Assembly (NCBI RefSeq): GCF_025628805.1
Contig: NZ_JAOTBG010000001.1
Span: forward strand, 90,281-154,280
Source: Anaplasma capra
GTDB lineage: Bacteria; Pseudomonadota; Alphaproteobacteria; Rickettsiales; Anaplasmataceae
Direction of reading: 5' to 3'
Length of the DNA stretch: 64,000 nt
Shown here piece by piece: positions 19,672-29,463 of the stretch. Made by a program: the position numbers and the translations under genes. Numbering within the stretch: position 1 is the first letter of the stretch; each line of letters starts with the position of its first letter. Under the pieces are notes generated by a model. That model saw only the letters and a list, made by a program, of their open reading frames with translations, was not told the origin of the DNA and ran no database searches.

Positions 19672-21648
19672 CTATTTGACGACAAATCGCATTATGACAT
19701 CACCAGATGCAACGCTTCCGCCAACGGTGCACAAAACTTCTGCAACCTCAGCCTGCACTTCTGAGCATATCAAGTTTTCCATCTTCATGGCTTCAATTAC
19801 AAACAGCGGCTGCCCTACACTTACTTCATCGCCTGGTTTAACATAAATATCCGCTATCATCCCGGCTATTGGAGAAATGACAATGTCGGCAGATGCCTCT
19901 TCTTCAGCAGTTTCGGGCATGAATTGTAGCAAACTATCCTCACCTGCTTTGTGTATAGAGCACAGAGCCTCAACCGCCATGTACTTTAATACGTACCTAC
20001 TGGAACTTGCCCTCACCTTTACCCAGTAAGACTTATTATTTACACGCGTCTCAAGCATCTTGTAGTTTCCGTGCCACGCGCCAGACAACTCGATACGTCC
20101 TTTTTTGCCGTCCAGCGCCGCAAAAATTTTTCCTTCAGTACACCGTACGTGCAACTTGCATTTGCGTCCACCCACGTAAACAAAAAACTCCTCGCTCTCC
20201 GGCATCGTGCCGTAGTTTCTGGATTCATCCTCCAAGTGTATATACAGCAATGCAAAGGTTAAAATTTCTGCGATCTCCCGGGTTAGCTGATCACCCTTGA
20301 ACCCAGATCTGTAAAACTGCGAAACAAACCCTGTGTTTATATTCCCAGAAACAAAATGGGTATTGCAAAACACTGAAAGTAAAAAATCAAGATTGTTGGC
20401 AACGCCTTCAATGTAGAATTGATTCAGAGATTCCTTCATGATCTCAATGGCCTCTTTCCTCGTTTTCCCGTGAGACGAAACCTTGGCAATCATTGGGTCA
20501 TAGAACATGCTGACGGTGGTGCCCTCAGTAACCCCGCTATCTATACGCAGATTTGCGCTGGCTGGGGGCTCGGAATAGTATGTTATGCGTCCGCTAGATG
20601 GCAGAAAGCCTTTTTGTGGATCTTCAGCATATACTCTGGCCTCTATGGCTGATCCAGAAAACTGTATATCGCTCTGCATGAAGCTGAGCTGTTTGTTATC
20701 AGCAACTTTGATCATCTCTTCCACAAGATCAATGCGAGTCACAAGCTCTGTAACTGGGTGCTCCACCTGCAATCTTGTGTTCATTTCCAGAAAGTAGAAC
20801 CTTTGCTCTGCATCAACAACGAACTCCACTGTACCAACAGAAAAGTAGTGTACCTTCTTTGCCAGGCTGACACATTGTGCGTACATACTTTCCCTGGTGC
20901 TCTCATTCAGAAACGGGCTCGGTGTCTCCTCTATTATTTTCTGATTGTTGCGCTGTATTGAGCATTCCCTTTCTCCCAAGCACACCACGTTTCCGTGTTT
21001 ATCAGCTATTATCTGCACTTCTATGTGCCTAGGAAATTCCACGTATTTTTCAATGAAAATTCTACCGTCGCCAAAGCTCTTTGACGCTTCGTTAGTAGCG
21101 GATGAAAAAGCTCTTTCCATCTCTTTGGCAGACTTCACAACTCTCATGCCCTTACCGCCACCACCAGCAGCAGCTTTTATCATGACGGGGAACCCTATAG
21201 ACTCCGCAATGTCCCTTGCATCAGCAGAAGACTCAACAACACCCATGTATCCAGGCACTACAGCAACACCCGCATCCTGCGCAACTCTTTTTGACACTAC
21301 CTTGTCAGACATCATGCGCATTGAAGATGGCGCTGGACCTATAAACCCTATGCCACACTCGGACAGTTTGTCCGGAAATTCTGCATTCTCAGAGAGAAAT
21401 CCGTAACCTGGGTGCACCGCATCAACCCCAGTTTCTTTGGCCACATCGCAAATTTTACCTATGTCCAAATAGCTCTGGCCGGCCGGAGCAGGGCCTATGC
21501 ACACAGCCTCGTCTGCACATAGAGTGTGCGGGGCACCGTAGTCCGCCTCGGAGTACACACACACACATTTTATACCCATTTTGTGAGCAGTACGCACTAT
21601 CCTACAGGCTATCTCCCCCCTATTTGCAATTAGTATCTTCCGTATCAT
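19672..21648 (-). CDS. pccA: Propionyl-CoA carboxylase alpha subunit (biotin carboxylase)
   Basis: 658 residues from the ATG at 21648 (MIRKILIANRGEIACRIV); a GTG three codons upstream is possible. The order is: biotin carboxylase N-terminal domain, ATP-grasp domain with AAAGGGGKGMRVV and the EMNTRLQVEHPVTE catalytic stretch, C-terminal carboxylase domain, a BT linker domain, and a biotinyl domain with the modified Lys in EAMKMEN near the C-terminus. It carboxylates biotin for transfer to propionyl-CoA by PccB, feeding methylmalonyl-CoA or acyl-CoA metabolism. pccB is not adjacent. The domain set matches PccA rather than stand-alone AccC, which lacks the biotinyl domain. Confidence 0.95.
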   Translation of the reverse strand: MIRKILIANRGEIACRIVRTAHKMGIKCVCVYSEADYGAPHTLCADEAVCIGPAPAGQSYLDIGKICDVAKETGVDAVHPGYGFLSENAEFPDKLSECGIGFIGPAPSSMRMMSDKVVSKRVAQDAGVAVVPGYMGVVESSADARDIAESIGFPVMIKAAAGGGGKGMRVVKSAKEMERAFSSATNEASKSFGDGRIFIEKYVEFPRHIEVQIIADKHGNVVCLGERECSIQRNNQKIIEETPSPFLNESTRESMYAQCVSLAKKVHYFSVGTVEFVVDAEQRFYFLEMNTRLQVEHPVTELVTRIDLVEEMIKVADNKQLSFMQSDIQFSGSAIEARVYAEDPQKGFLPSSGRITYYSEPPASANLRIDSGVTEGTTVSMFYDPMIAKVSSHGKTRKEAIEIMKESLNQFYIEGVANNLDFLLSVFCNTHFVSGNINTGFVSQFYRSGFKGDQLTREIAEILTFALLYIHLEDESRNYGTMPESEEFFVYVGGRKCKLHVRCTEGKIFAALDGKKGRIELSGAWHGNYKMLETRVNNKSYWVKVRASSSRYVLKYMAVEALCSIHKAGEDSLLQFMPETAEEEASADIVISPIAGMIADIYVKPGDEVSVGQPLFVIEAMKMENLICSEVQAEVAEVLCTVGGSVASGDVIMRFVVK

Positions 21649-21657
21649 GCGGTCCAC

Positions 21658-21985
21658 AACAACCTGAAAAACTCAAGGGCCGCACAAGCTCACACAAACA
21701 GCCCAACGTGGCAACAAATTTGCCATTCGCAACACTGCACTGCAACAAAATATTTTCTGCAACGCACCTATACTACGGTACGCACATCAAGCGCCTGGCT
21801 GTATATCACGGAGAAAGTAGGCACATCCATATTCAAAAGCCATACCACCCAAGCTGCGCGGACTCTATAGCCACGCCTGCACCTACCCGCAAAAACGCCA
21901 CCGTTACAAAACTGAAATCCGTGGATCACCCGCTATGGGACCTAAACAAGCGTAACATGAACTGAGTAGGCAATGGTCTTATAAA
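21658..21985. other. Divergent intergenic region, pccA to rluD
   Basis: About 330 bp with no gene I can support. The rluD promoter candidate lies at its right end (21986-22014). The pccA promoter should lie here but no convincing pair was found. No strong repeat or RNA gene is visible. Confidence 0.5.
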
Positions 21986-22014
21986 TTGCGCTCAGCAGGC
22001 TATAGGGTTATTAT
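21986..22014 (+). promoter_or_regulatory. Candidate sigma-70 promoter for rluD
   Basis: TTGCGC (21986-21991) and TATTAT (22009-22014) are spaced by 17 bp, matching 4 and 5 of 6 consensus bases. The predicted start is about 22021, giving a short leader to the ATG at 22039. Confidence 0.5.
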
Positions 22015-22038
22015 TTCATCGAAAATACTGTAATCAGC

Positions 22039-23016
22039 ATGGAAGAACGCGCACACGAAATACTAGTCGGTACAAAAGAAGGCCATCAAAGAATTGATAG
22101 ACTGATTTCAAGCACGCTTGGCATTTCACGCCACAGAGCGCAATGCTTAATCTTGGGTGGTCGGGTTACAATCTCTGGATTAGTAGTAAACGAAAACAGC
22201 CGCACAGTAAAAGTAGGTGATGTGTATATGGTTTCGAGGGCGGAAGTGCGGGAGCAGGGCGCATTACTACCCAACCCAAACATTGGCCTCAATGTAGTAT
22301 ATGAAGATTCTGACATCATAGTGATAGACAAGGAACCATACATCGCGGTGCATCCCGGCAATGGTACCAATAATAATGACACAATAGCAAACGCGCTGCT
22401 TGCGCATTGCGGAGCTGGCTTGAGCTCAGTTGGGAGCAGTTCCAGACCGGGAATTGTGCACAGGCTAGATAAGGACACTAGCGGGCTTATGGTCGCAGCA
22501 AAAACTGAATCCGCTTATTATGGGCTATTTCAGGCACTTGCCAATGGGGAATTTAGAAAAGAATACCTGGCAGTAGCTTGGGGCGTACCTCGCGCTCAGT
22601 GTGGCACGATACAGGCAAATATCCGCGTGAAAAGGTCTGATATAACCATGATGGAGGTTACAGACTTTGGAGGAAAACCTGCAAAAACAGATTATAAAGT
22701 AGAACAAAAGTTTGGAGAAACCGCAAGCATAGTCAGGTGTATGCTTCATACCGGAAGGACGCATCAAATCAGGGTACATCTAAGCCACATAGGACACTCG
22801 ATAGTTGGAGACCAAAAGTATGGAAAGAACCGCAGAAAATGCTTGAGGCACGGGGCACCAGATATGTGGAACTTCCACAGGCAAGCTCTGCACGCACACT
22901 TGCTCGGCTTCCGCCACCCACGCACCGGGCAACAAGTTGAGTTTATTTCAAAGCCCAGCCGCGACATACAGGAGTTAATAGCAACACTTGAAGCGTTAAC
23001 CACGAATCACAGATGA
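22039..23016 (+). CDS. rluD: Large-subunit rRNA pseudouridine synthase, RluD/RluC family
   Basis: 325 residues. An S4 RNA-binding domain occupies about residues 15-75 (RIDRLISSTLGISRHRAQ, then GRVTISG). The RluA-type catalytic domain follows, with HRLDKDTSGLMV at about 141-152 holding the catalytic Asp, and TGRTHQIRVHL in the second half. It isomerises uridines of 23S rRNA. S4 plus catalytic domain fits either RluD (helix 69 sites) or RluC; I favour RluD from the overall pattern, but the choice is not certain. It is convergent with rpmB, 13 nt apart. Confidence 0.88.
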   Translation: MEERAHEILVGTKEGHQRIDRLISSTLGISRHRAQCLILGGRVTISGLVVNENSRTVKVGDVYMVSRAEVREQGALLPNPNIGLNVVYEDSDIIVIDKEPYIAVHPGNGTNNNDTIANALLAHCGAGLSSVGSSSRPGIVHRLDKDTSGLMVAAKTESAYYGLFQALANGEFRKEYLAVAWGVPRAQCGTIQANIRVKRSDITMMEVTDFGGKPAKTDYKVEQKFGETASIVRCMLHTGRTHQIRVHLSHIGHSIVGDQKYGKNRRKCLRHGAPDMWNFHRQALHAHLLGFRHPRTGQQVEFISKPSRDIQELIATLEALTTNHR

Positions 23017-23029
23017 AGCGCGCCCCTAT

Positions 23030-23341
23030 CTAGAGCGAATCACTTTGTAAGGACTTACCATTCGCAACGGCGATCTTAATCTTGCGCCTTATCTTCTGAG
23101 CCTCTTCAGTGAGCTTCCTAGCAGAAGTATTCAACAGATATAGGTCCAGGCCACCCTTGTAGTCTATGGTCCTCAGTGTGCGGCTAGCAACCTTCATCCT
23201 GAATTTTCTCCCCAGCACATCGCTGACCAAAGTCACATTGTGCAAATTAACCATATACGACCTCTTGGTCTTGCGATTGGAGTGAGAAACCCTGTTGCCG
23301 AAAGACTTAGCGAGCCCCGTAATATCACAAACCCTACTCAC
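23030..23341 (-). CDS. rpmB: 50S ribosomal protein L28
   Basis: 103 residues, starting at a GTG (23341) with a strong GGAGGT five bases upstream. It has the L28 start MSRVCDITG, the basic core with NRKTKRSYMVNL, and the RTIDYKGGLDLYL region. It is longer than the 78-residue E. coli protein because of a C-terminal extension, as in other alphaproteobacteria. It is a structural protein of the large ribosomal subunit. A well-formed promoter lies directly upstream. Confidence 0.96.
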   Translation of the reverse strand: MSRVCDITGLAKSFGNRVSHSNRKTKRSYMVNLHNVTLVSDVLGRKFRMKVASRTLRTIDYKGGLDLYLLNTSARKLTEEAQKIRRKIKIAVANGKSLQSDSL

Positions 23342-23377
23342 CTAAACCTCCGAATGCAGCAGAAACAAAACTGTGCA

Positions 23378-23405
23378 ATTGTATCAAGATGTTAACAATA
23401 GTCAA
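23378..23405 (-). promoter_or_regulatory. Candidate sigma-70 promoter for rpmB
   Basis: On the minus strand TTGACT (23405-23400) and TACAAT (23383-23378) are separated by 16 bp, each matching 5 of 6 consensus bases. The predicted transcript start is about 30 nt upstream of the GTG start. Confidence 0.5.
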
Positions 23406-23547
23406 CCATAGCATGGCCAGACACAGACATCCAAAGCCTACGCCAAAACCGGACAATGGGCCACCCCCTCGGTAGAGTCTTACAGAAGAATGCTGCTCCC
23501 AATTCTACTGAATATCAGACTACCCCCAACAATGGTCGAAATCAAAT

Positions 23548-25527
23548 TTATGTGAAGTTTATAGGATCAACATCTATAGCCACTTTTACCCTACCCAGCC
23601 TTTTATATCTGTCTCTGCACTTCATCAAGACCTCTCTTATAGCCATGATGTTGCTGACCTTCATCAGCATTCTATATCTGTAAACACTGTTTACCATGCT
23701 CATGGGTGCAGGGGCCGGCCCCCAGACTGTGACATGTTTGGATAAGTACGCAGCAATGTTCTTGGACACATCCACAACCCTCAACTCTTCCTTGCCCGAC
23801 ACTATTATGGCAACAAGCCTAGCATATGGCGGCATGCCAGTAATTTTCCGTGAATACAGCTCCGCATCGTAGAAAGTCTCACGCTCGCAGGACAGCAGCG
23901 ATTTGATAACCGGGCTCTCCGGATCGTGTGTCTGTAGCACAACTTCCCCCTTTTCCTCAAACCTGCCAGAGCGACCAGAGACTTGGTGCAACAGTTGATA
24001 AGTCTTTTCCGTCGCTCTTAAGTCGCTATTGCCCATACCCAAATCCGCATCGATGACCCCAACAAGAGTCAATTTAGGGAAGTTGTGCCCCTTGGCTATA
24101 ATTTGCGTTCCAACAATAATGTTTACCTCACCCTCCATAACCTGTTCTATAACGCGATTGACACTCTTCGTGCTTATATCACTACTTATTATTGCCACTC
24201 TAGCATCAGGGATGAGCTCCTTTATGCCTTCAGCGACTCTCTCTATCCCGACCCCATATGGCGTCATAGTATCAAGCCCTGTGCAGTCAGGACATTTCCG
24301 GGGTACCGCACAACTGTATGCGCAGTGGTGGCATAGCAAGCTATCCAATCTCTTATGCTCAGTCAGCCAGGTACAGCAACGCGGACAGTGAACTTTGTAT
24401 CCGCACTTTTTGCACAGTACCAACCTGGCATATCCGCGACGATTCAGAAACAACATCGCCTGATTTCCCCTGGAAAGGACAGCAGTTATTTTATGGTACA
24501 GCCCAGACGAAAGCCACTCCCGTACAAGCTGATCCCTACGCATATCAACCACGGTAATATCGGGCATTACCGCCTCGCCGAATCTTTTTTTCAATACAAC
24601 ATGGCGGTACTTACCCTGGTTTACATTGTACATCGTCTCCAGGGCTGGGGTTGCTGAACACAGAACGATCGGCGCACTAAGCTGTTTTGCCAACACAATA
24701 GACATGTCGCGCGCATTGTATGTAATGCCGCAGCCCTGTTTGAAAGAGGATTCATGTTCCTCATCCACAACTATCATCTTCAAATTCTTAAACGGCAAAA
24801 ACAGAGCGGATCTTGCTCCCACCACTATAGAGGAAGCCCCATATGCCACTGACAGCCAGTTTTCTCTGCGCTTCTTCGTTGTGAGGTCTGAGTGCCACTC
24901 CACAGGATTGCACCCTGCAAAATAGCTATGCACCCTTTTCATAAGCTGTGTAGCCAAGACTATTTCCGGCAGCAATATTAAAATCTGTGCATCTCGGCAA
25001 TCCTGAAGTAATTTAGCTATCACAGAGCAGTAAACCTCAGTTTTTCCGGAGCCAGTTTTTCCATCTAGCACGGTTACCGAGAACCCAGAAAGCCCCCCTA
25101 ATATTTGGTCACAGGCCTTGCTCTGTTCTTGAGATAGTACAGCAAATTTACGCTTCGTGGTGGCACCGCTGTCACCTGGCACGCATCGCCTGTAATCCCC
25201 TATATCAAGCATGCGAGACCTCTCAGTTATAACGCTGCCGAACACCATTTTCAGCACCATGCCGATTGGTATTACATTATAACTGCTTACCCACTTCATA
25301 AACTCAATGAGTGGGCGCTGTATTGGAGGCACCGGAATTTTGTCGCTAATGTGTTTCAGTTCCATGCCAGGCTCGGTGCCATTCCTAACATCGGTTATGA
25401 CGCCCACAGACATCCTGTTTCTAAACGGGACTAGTACACAATCACCCACGGACAGCTCCATGCCCTCGCGAACAGAGTAGAGAAAACACTGATCTACGGG
25501 AACAGGTAACGCAACTTTAGCTATCAT
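23548..25527 (-). CDS. priA: Primosomal replication-restart helicase PriA
   Basis: 659 residues from the ATG at 25527 (MIAKVALPVPVDQCFLY); an ATG at 25551 and a GTG at 25563 lie in frame upstream. An N-terminal DNA-binding domain is followed by the helicase core with Walker A DGKTGSGKTEVY and the DEEH box VVDEEHESS. The zinc-binding Cys cluster (CKKCGY, CPRCC, CHHC, CPDC) is inserted in the core, and the late motifs include GTQIIAKGHNFP. PriA restarts collapsed forks by reloading the replisome. E. coli PriA is about 730 residues, so this one is compact but has every core motif. Confidence 0.96.
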   Translation of the reverse strand: MIAKVALPVPVDQCFLYSVREGMELSVGDCVLVPFRNRMSVGVITDVRNGTEPGMELKHISDKIPVPPIQRPLIEFMKWVSSYNVIPIGMVLKMVFGSVITERSRMLDIGDYRRCVPGDSGATTKRKFAVLSQEQSKACDQILGGLSGFSVTVLDGKTGSGKTEVYCSVIAKLLQDCRDAQILILLPEIVLATQLMKRVHSYFAGCNPVEWHSDLTTKKRRENWLSVAYGASSIVVGARSALFLPFKNLKMIVVDEEHESSFKQGCGITYNARDMSIVLAKQLSAPIVLCSATPALETMYNVNQGKYRHVVLKKRFGEAVMPDITVVDMRRDQLVREWLSSGLYHKITAVLSRGNQAMLFLNRRGYARLVLCKKCGYKVHCPRCCTWLTEHKRLDSLLCHHCAYSCAVPRKCPDCTGLDTMTPYGVGIERVAEGIKELIPDARVAIISSDISTKSVNRVIEQVMEGEVNIIVGTQIIAKGHNFPKLTLVGVIDADLGMGNSDLRATEKTYQLLHQVSGRSGRFEEKGEVVLQTHDPESPVIKSLLSCERETFYDAELYSRKITGMPPYARLVAIIVSGKEELRVVDVSKNIAAYLSKHVTVWGPAPAPMSMVNSVYRYRMLMKVSNIMAIREVLMKCRDRYKRLGRVKVAIDVDPINFT

Positions 25528-25702
25528 TGCCAACTCTGTCACACCTTGCATAACCCAGCGCACCGAAGCATGATCTTGTTCAGGAAATACCGACCACGAA
25601 CATTATGCCACAATTTTCCAATTGCTGTGACAACGCGGGCCCCATTTACGGCGAAAATTCTCCCCAATTCGTTTTGGTGGAGAGCAGTGACACACCCCGT
25701 GG

Positions 25703-26632
25703 TTACGGGCCAGCAGCTGGATTTCTCCCAAGGAAATCCTCTATAATGGCCAGTGCCACCCTAATTGAAAGGTCAACTGCGTGGTGCTTGCCGGCTTTTT
25801 TGTCAGCATTCATGAGCAGGTATTCGGGGTGCATTTGTATCAGTATGTTGCCCCTGCTATCCTCGAGTGCTTCTATAATCCCGTCATCAGAAACTGCAGC
25901 AACCTTGTAGCCCAACGCTTTTAGTCTCGCCATATTTTCTTCAGTATTATCCGCAGCCTCCCTGTGTGCGTCAGGCATGTAAAACACCAAATCATCCGCT
26001 GCACCAGCTCTTTTCACTATGCTTGCGAGCTTGGTTTGGGGCAAAGCACTCACCCGTGTTAGGGGAATTCCTGGAAGTCTTGGGTTCGGATCCGCCATAA
26101 CGTGCGATTCAGCCATTTTGCTGGAACGCAATATACTCTCTACTGTGTTAAGTTTTACGTGCTGCGAGTGCAGCACACCCTGTAACCCTCCACAGATACC
26201 TAAAAGTGCAAAATCTGCACCTTCGCTCATCAAGCTAACCACAGCATCCGTAACCAACTGCCTATTGGGAACAGGGGACAGTGGCTGAGAAACCAAGTTG
26301 TAGTAGTTCCCAGGTATTAGAATCCTGTCTACGTTGTGATCCTGTAAAAACCTGCGCAAGCTGTCTTTTATTGCTGCCTCACCAGCACCGGCACCACCAG
26401 CACTCTTTACTATCTCATTGTAATCTACAAGAGTCACCTTCCCCGCACCCAGAGCGGACAACAACTCTGTGATTCCCACAGCAGTATCGTATTCCTTAGG
26501 ATAAGTCACACTCCGAGTAGACAATACCCCAACCGAGCTTGCCTGGTGTGCGTACGCATGGTTAAAAACACACATACACGCTAGAAGGCAGTATAACAAC
26601 GCTCTGGAGTGCCTACTCACATGAAGACTCAC
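25703..26632 (-). CDS. Secreted class I glutamine amidotransferase-like (peptidase C26) protein
   Basis: 309 residues from a GTG at 26632; a second GTG four codons later is an alternative start. The N-terminus is a Sec signal peptide (LLYCLLACMCVF, then HAYA before the cut). The mature part has the class I amidotransferase nucleophile elbow GICGGLQGV with the catalytic Cys, and the His/Glu pair in QMHPEYL, so the triad looks intact. PuuD/gamma-glutamyl hydrolase type C26 enzymes cleave gamma-glutamyl bonds. Most relatives are cytosolic, so the export signal is notable. The substrate cannot be told; peptidoglycan fragments or gamma-glutamyl compounds in the periplasm are options. It lies upstream of priA on the same strand, with a 175-bp gap. 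Confidence 0.85.
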   Translation of the reverse strand: MSLHVSRHSRALLYCLLACMCVFNHAYAHQASSVGVLSTRSVTYPKEYDTAVGITELLSALGAGKVTLVDYNEIVKSAGGAGAGEAAIKDSLRRFLQDHNVDRILIPGNYYNLVSQPLSPVPNRQLVTDAVVSLMSEGADFALLGICGGLQGVLHSQHVKLNTVESILRSSKMAESHVMADPNPRLPGIPLTRVSALPQTKLASIVKRAGAADDLVFYMPDAHREAADNTEENMARLKALGYKVAAVSDDGIIEALEDSRGNILIQMHPEYLLMNADKKAGKHHAVDLSIRVALAIIEDFLGRNPAAGP

Positions 26633-26662
26633 GCCACCACCATATAAATATAATGCAAAGTC

Positions 26663-26679
26663 AGCACAAAACCTGTGCT
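26663..26679. repeat. Small inverted repeat upstream of the C26 gene
   Basis: AGCACA (26663-26668) and TGTGCT (26674-26679) are perfect complements around a 5-nt centre, 31 nt upstream of the GTG start of the C26-like gene. It could be a short operator or hairpin; I know of no regulator for it. Confidence 0.3.
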
Positions 26680-26757
26680 ACATATCCCAAAATTCTAAAC
26701 AAAAATCACGGGTTTTCCAACTATTTTCCCTGTATATCCTATTACCAACAACAATAT

Positions 26758-27462
26758 TTATGATTCCTCTGCGCCTAATAATAACTTAAACAACGACTCT
26801 TCCGTGGGATATTTGGAAACCATTATGCGCTTCCAATCACCTGTATTCAGCGCACGTAGAGCACCGCTACTCATCGAGTACACGCAAACGTCCCGCAGAA
26901 ATTCATTGTATGGCCTGGACAAACTGGTAAAGATTTTGGCTGTTCTTGCCGAATAAAACGCTATATCTGATATCTTGCCATTCGCAAGTAAGTCGCAACA
27001 CTGGGGACTCAAGCTGCTCCTGGCTGCAGCTCTGTAAAGCACAATCTCCTCCATCACAAGATCCATATCATCCGCCGCACCGCGCAGATCACAAGAAACT
27101 TCTTCCCCCCTTGCATACAGCACTTTAGCACCACGCGCGTTAGAATTCAGGTATGATAGCACATCTCTCACGGTGCCACCTGCAGATATTACGTCAGTAA
27201 ACCCCAGGCTGAGCGCGCACTCCATGGTGCTATCTCCTACAGTCAAAAATCGAATGTTCCGCTCTTTGGTGAGGCTGGCAATTGCACCAATACCGTTCCG
27301 GCTAGTGGCCACGACCATGTCGTAGGGCTCAAGATTCAGGGGCTCAGTGCGTAGATATACAATTTCAAACATGGGTTCCACAAAAACATCGAACCCAAGT
27401 CCTTCCAAGGCAGCTTTGGATCTCGCTGAATCTGGGCCAGCGCGGGTTAACAGCAACACCAT
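26758..27462 (-). CDS. hemD: Uroporphyrinogen-III synthase
   Basis: 234 residues from the ATG at 27462 (MVLLLTRAGPDS); the frame stays open upstream, but that part is not conserved-looking. The HemD pattern is visible: an N-terminal LLLTR, a middle region beginning FLTVGDSTMECALSLGF, VLYARGEEVSCDLRG, and a second half with ISDIAFYSARTAKIF. The enzyme cyclises hydroxymethylbilane to uroporphyrinogen III, the branch point to haem. HemD is poorly conserved, so the call rests on the overall pattern. It follows pepP on the same strand after about 190 nt. Confidence 0.9.
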   Translation of the reverse strand: MVLLLTRAGPDSARSKAALEGLGFDVFVEPMFEIVYLRTEPLNLEPYDMVVATSRNGIGAIASLTKERNIRFLTVGDSTMECALSLGFTDVISAGGTVRDVLSYLNSNARGAKVLYARGEEVSCDLRGAADDMDLVMEEIVLYRAAARSSLSPQCCDLLANGKISDIAFYSARTAKIFTSLSRPYNEFLRDVCVYSMSSGALRALNTGDWKRIMVSKYPTEESLFKLLLGAEES

Positions 27463-27650
27463 ATATACAAACACGTACGCACAAGAGCACCCTTCTATAG
27501 CAAGGACGCCAACATGGTGCAAGCCTTCCCCCCCCCCATCTACCAACCTACCGACAAGTAACCCATGGCCTCGGCCACAAGTGGAAATACCCATCCCTAT
27601 ATACGAAAACCAAGGCCATGGCAACCACAAATGTGTACACAGACCGGGCC

Positions 27651-29360
27651 TCACAATTGGGCGCAGGCCAACTTGAGCCACGCTCTGACCCCTTCACCGA
27701 CATGCGGTGCAACTTCGCCGTACACAAAGCTGTGGTAGTCATTTACGTATTCAATCTCTTCATGGCTAAGCATTTGGGGATCAATTAGGCTCCTATCTAA
27801 TGGGACACGGGTCAGTTGTTGAAACCTACGGAAGCCCGCACCACATTCTTCAACGTACATCAGATTTTCGATTCTAATGCCGTATTCACCAGCCTTGTAG
27901 TAGCCAGGCTCGTTAGATAGCACCATACCTGGCAGCAATTCCACCCGGTTGCTGCGAGAGATTGCCTGCGGGCCCTCATGTACGGAAAGAAAACTACCAA
28001 CTCCGTGTCCGGTACCGTGCCCATAGTCCAGTCTTGATCTCCACAAATACTGACGTGCCATAACATCTATGTTCCCTCCACTGACACCAGCAGGAAATAC
28101 TGTTCTTGCAAGGGCAATATGCCCCCTGAGTACATCAGTAAAGCGTTCAATGTGTTCTCTACTTGGAACACCGACCGCTACGGTTCTGGTGATGTCCGTA
28201 GTCCCGCACGAGTATTGCCCACCAGAATCTAGCAGGTACAGCCCCCCCTCCTCTAATACACGGTTCGTCTTTTCACTGGCTCTGTAGTGAACGATCGCTC
28301 CATTACTACCAAAACCAGAAATTGTATCAAAACTCTCTCCCATAAACAGCTCGTGCGCGCTTCTGAACTCACGGACTTTTGAAGCAGCTTCAAGCTCTGT
28401 AACTGTTCTGTGATTTGCAAATTCCGAATACAGCCAGTAAAGAAAATTTGCCATGGCCGCCCCATCTCTCACGTGAGCTTGGATCATACCTTGTATCTCA
28501 GCTTCGTTCTTCGTGGCTTTGGGCAATGTACATGGATCACAATCCCTAACATCAATAACCCGACTTCGCACCATGTTGAATAGCGACATTGGAATAGTAG
28601 ATGCGTCGACCACAATGTTGTGCAGACTTTTCAAAACACTGTGCAGCTCATCCATCGCGAAAATGCGCACGTCAGCATCGTCCAAGCGTACCTCATCCGC
28701 CCCATCCACAAATAGCTCTACACTCCCATCACAATGGAGAATCGCGCGCGATAAAACGGATGGAGTATGGGTAAACTTCACGTTACGTATGTTCAAAAGC
28801 CACGATATTGCGTCCACATCAGTCATCAACATGGCTCCCCTTGCGGGCAGGGCGCTGGAGATTGATAGGCGCTTCTCACGGCTCGATAGTCCGGTAAACT
28901 CTACCGGATGTTCCTGAACGCGCTGGTTGATTTTCATGGATCGCTTCCAAAGCTTATCCAACATGATGTAAGGTATGAGCTTTGGCTGGAACTTTGCATA
29001 CTGCTCTATCTGGCTTGGCGTAAACAACTCGCCTTCGTAGCCAACTACGGCACGTTTATCGATGTTTTTGTCAAGCCATGCAAGGGGAGTCAAATCACTG
29101 AAGTCGTGAATGTCGTAGCTGGTCTGATCCACTTCCAGGGCAGATTGTATGACGTATCTGCTGTCGGTAAAGAATTGACTCTTACCTTTCTTGCAAACTA
29201 TCAGGAATGCGTTGGACCCAGTAAAGCCACACAGCCATTCTACTCTACTTCTACTGCTGCAAATGCATCCAGATTGGTACTCATCAGCGTTATGAAGTAG
29301 AAGAACATCGAGCCCTTGCTCTTCCATAAGCAGTAGTAGCTCCCGAAGCTTTGTGTCCAT
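27651..29360 (-). CDS. pepP: Xaa-Pro aminopeptidase (M24B)
   Basis: 569 residues from the ATG at 29360 (MDTKLRELLLL), with AAGGG upstream; a GTG two codons earlier is possible. Two creatinase-N-like domains precede the pita-bread catalytic domain. The five metal ligands can be seen in DSGGQYSCGTTDITR (two Asp), GTGHGVG (His), NEPGYY (Glu) and RIENLM (Glu). The length matches the long eukaryote-like three-domain aminopeptidase P. It removes N-terminal residues preceding proline. It is cytosolic, with no signal peptide. Confidence 0.95.
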   Translation of the reverse strand: MDTKLRELLLLMEEQGLDVLLLHNADEYQSGCICSSRSRVEWLCGFTGSNAFLIVCKKGKSQFFTDSRYVIQSALEVDQTSYDIHDFSDLTPLAWLDKNIDKRAVVGYEGELFTPSQIEQYAKFQPKLIPYIMLDKLWKRSMKINQRVQEHPVEFTGLSSREKRLSISSALPARGAMLMTDVDAISWLLNIRNVKFTHTPSVLSRAILHCDGSVELFVDGADEVRLDDADVRIFAMDELHSVLKSLHNIVVDASTIPMSLFNMVRSRVIDVRDCDPCTLPKATKNEAEIQGMIQAHVRDGAAMANFLYWLYSEFANHRTVTELEAASKVREFRSAHELFMGESFDTISGFGSNGAIVHYRASEKTNRVLEEGGLYLLDSGGQYSCGTTDITRTVAVGVPSREHIERFTDVLRGHIALARTVFPAGVSGGNIDVMARQYLWRSRLDYGHGTGHGVGSFLSVHEGPQAISRSNRVELLPGMVLSNEPGYYKAGEYGIRIENLMYVEECGAGFRRFQQLTRVPLDRSLIDPQMLSHEEIEYVNDYHSFVYGEVAPHVGEGVRAWLKLACAQL

Positions 29361-29463
29361 ACACACCCTTGCAGCATTTTGAGCTTTATAACAAACCCTG
29401 AGCGTCTTAACCAGATCAATTGCGAACCGCGGCCATGTGTACGCAACATACCTTTTGAGAATC

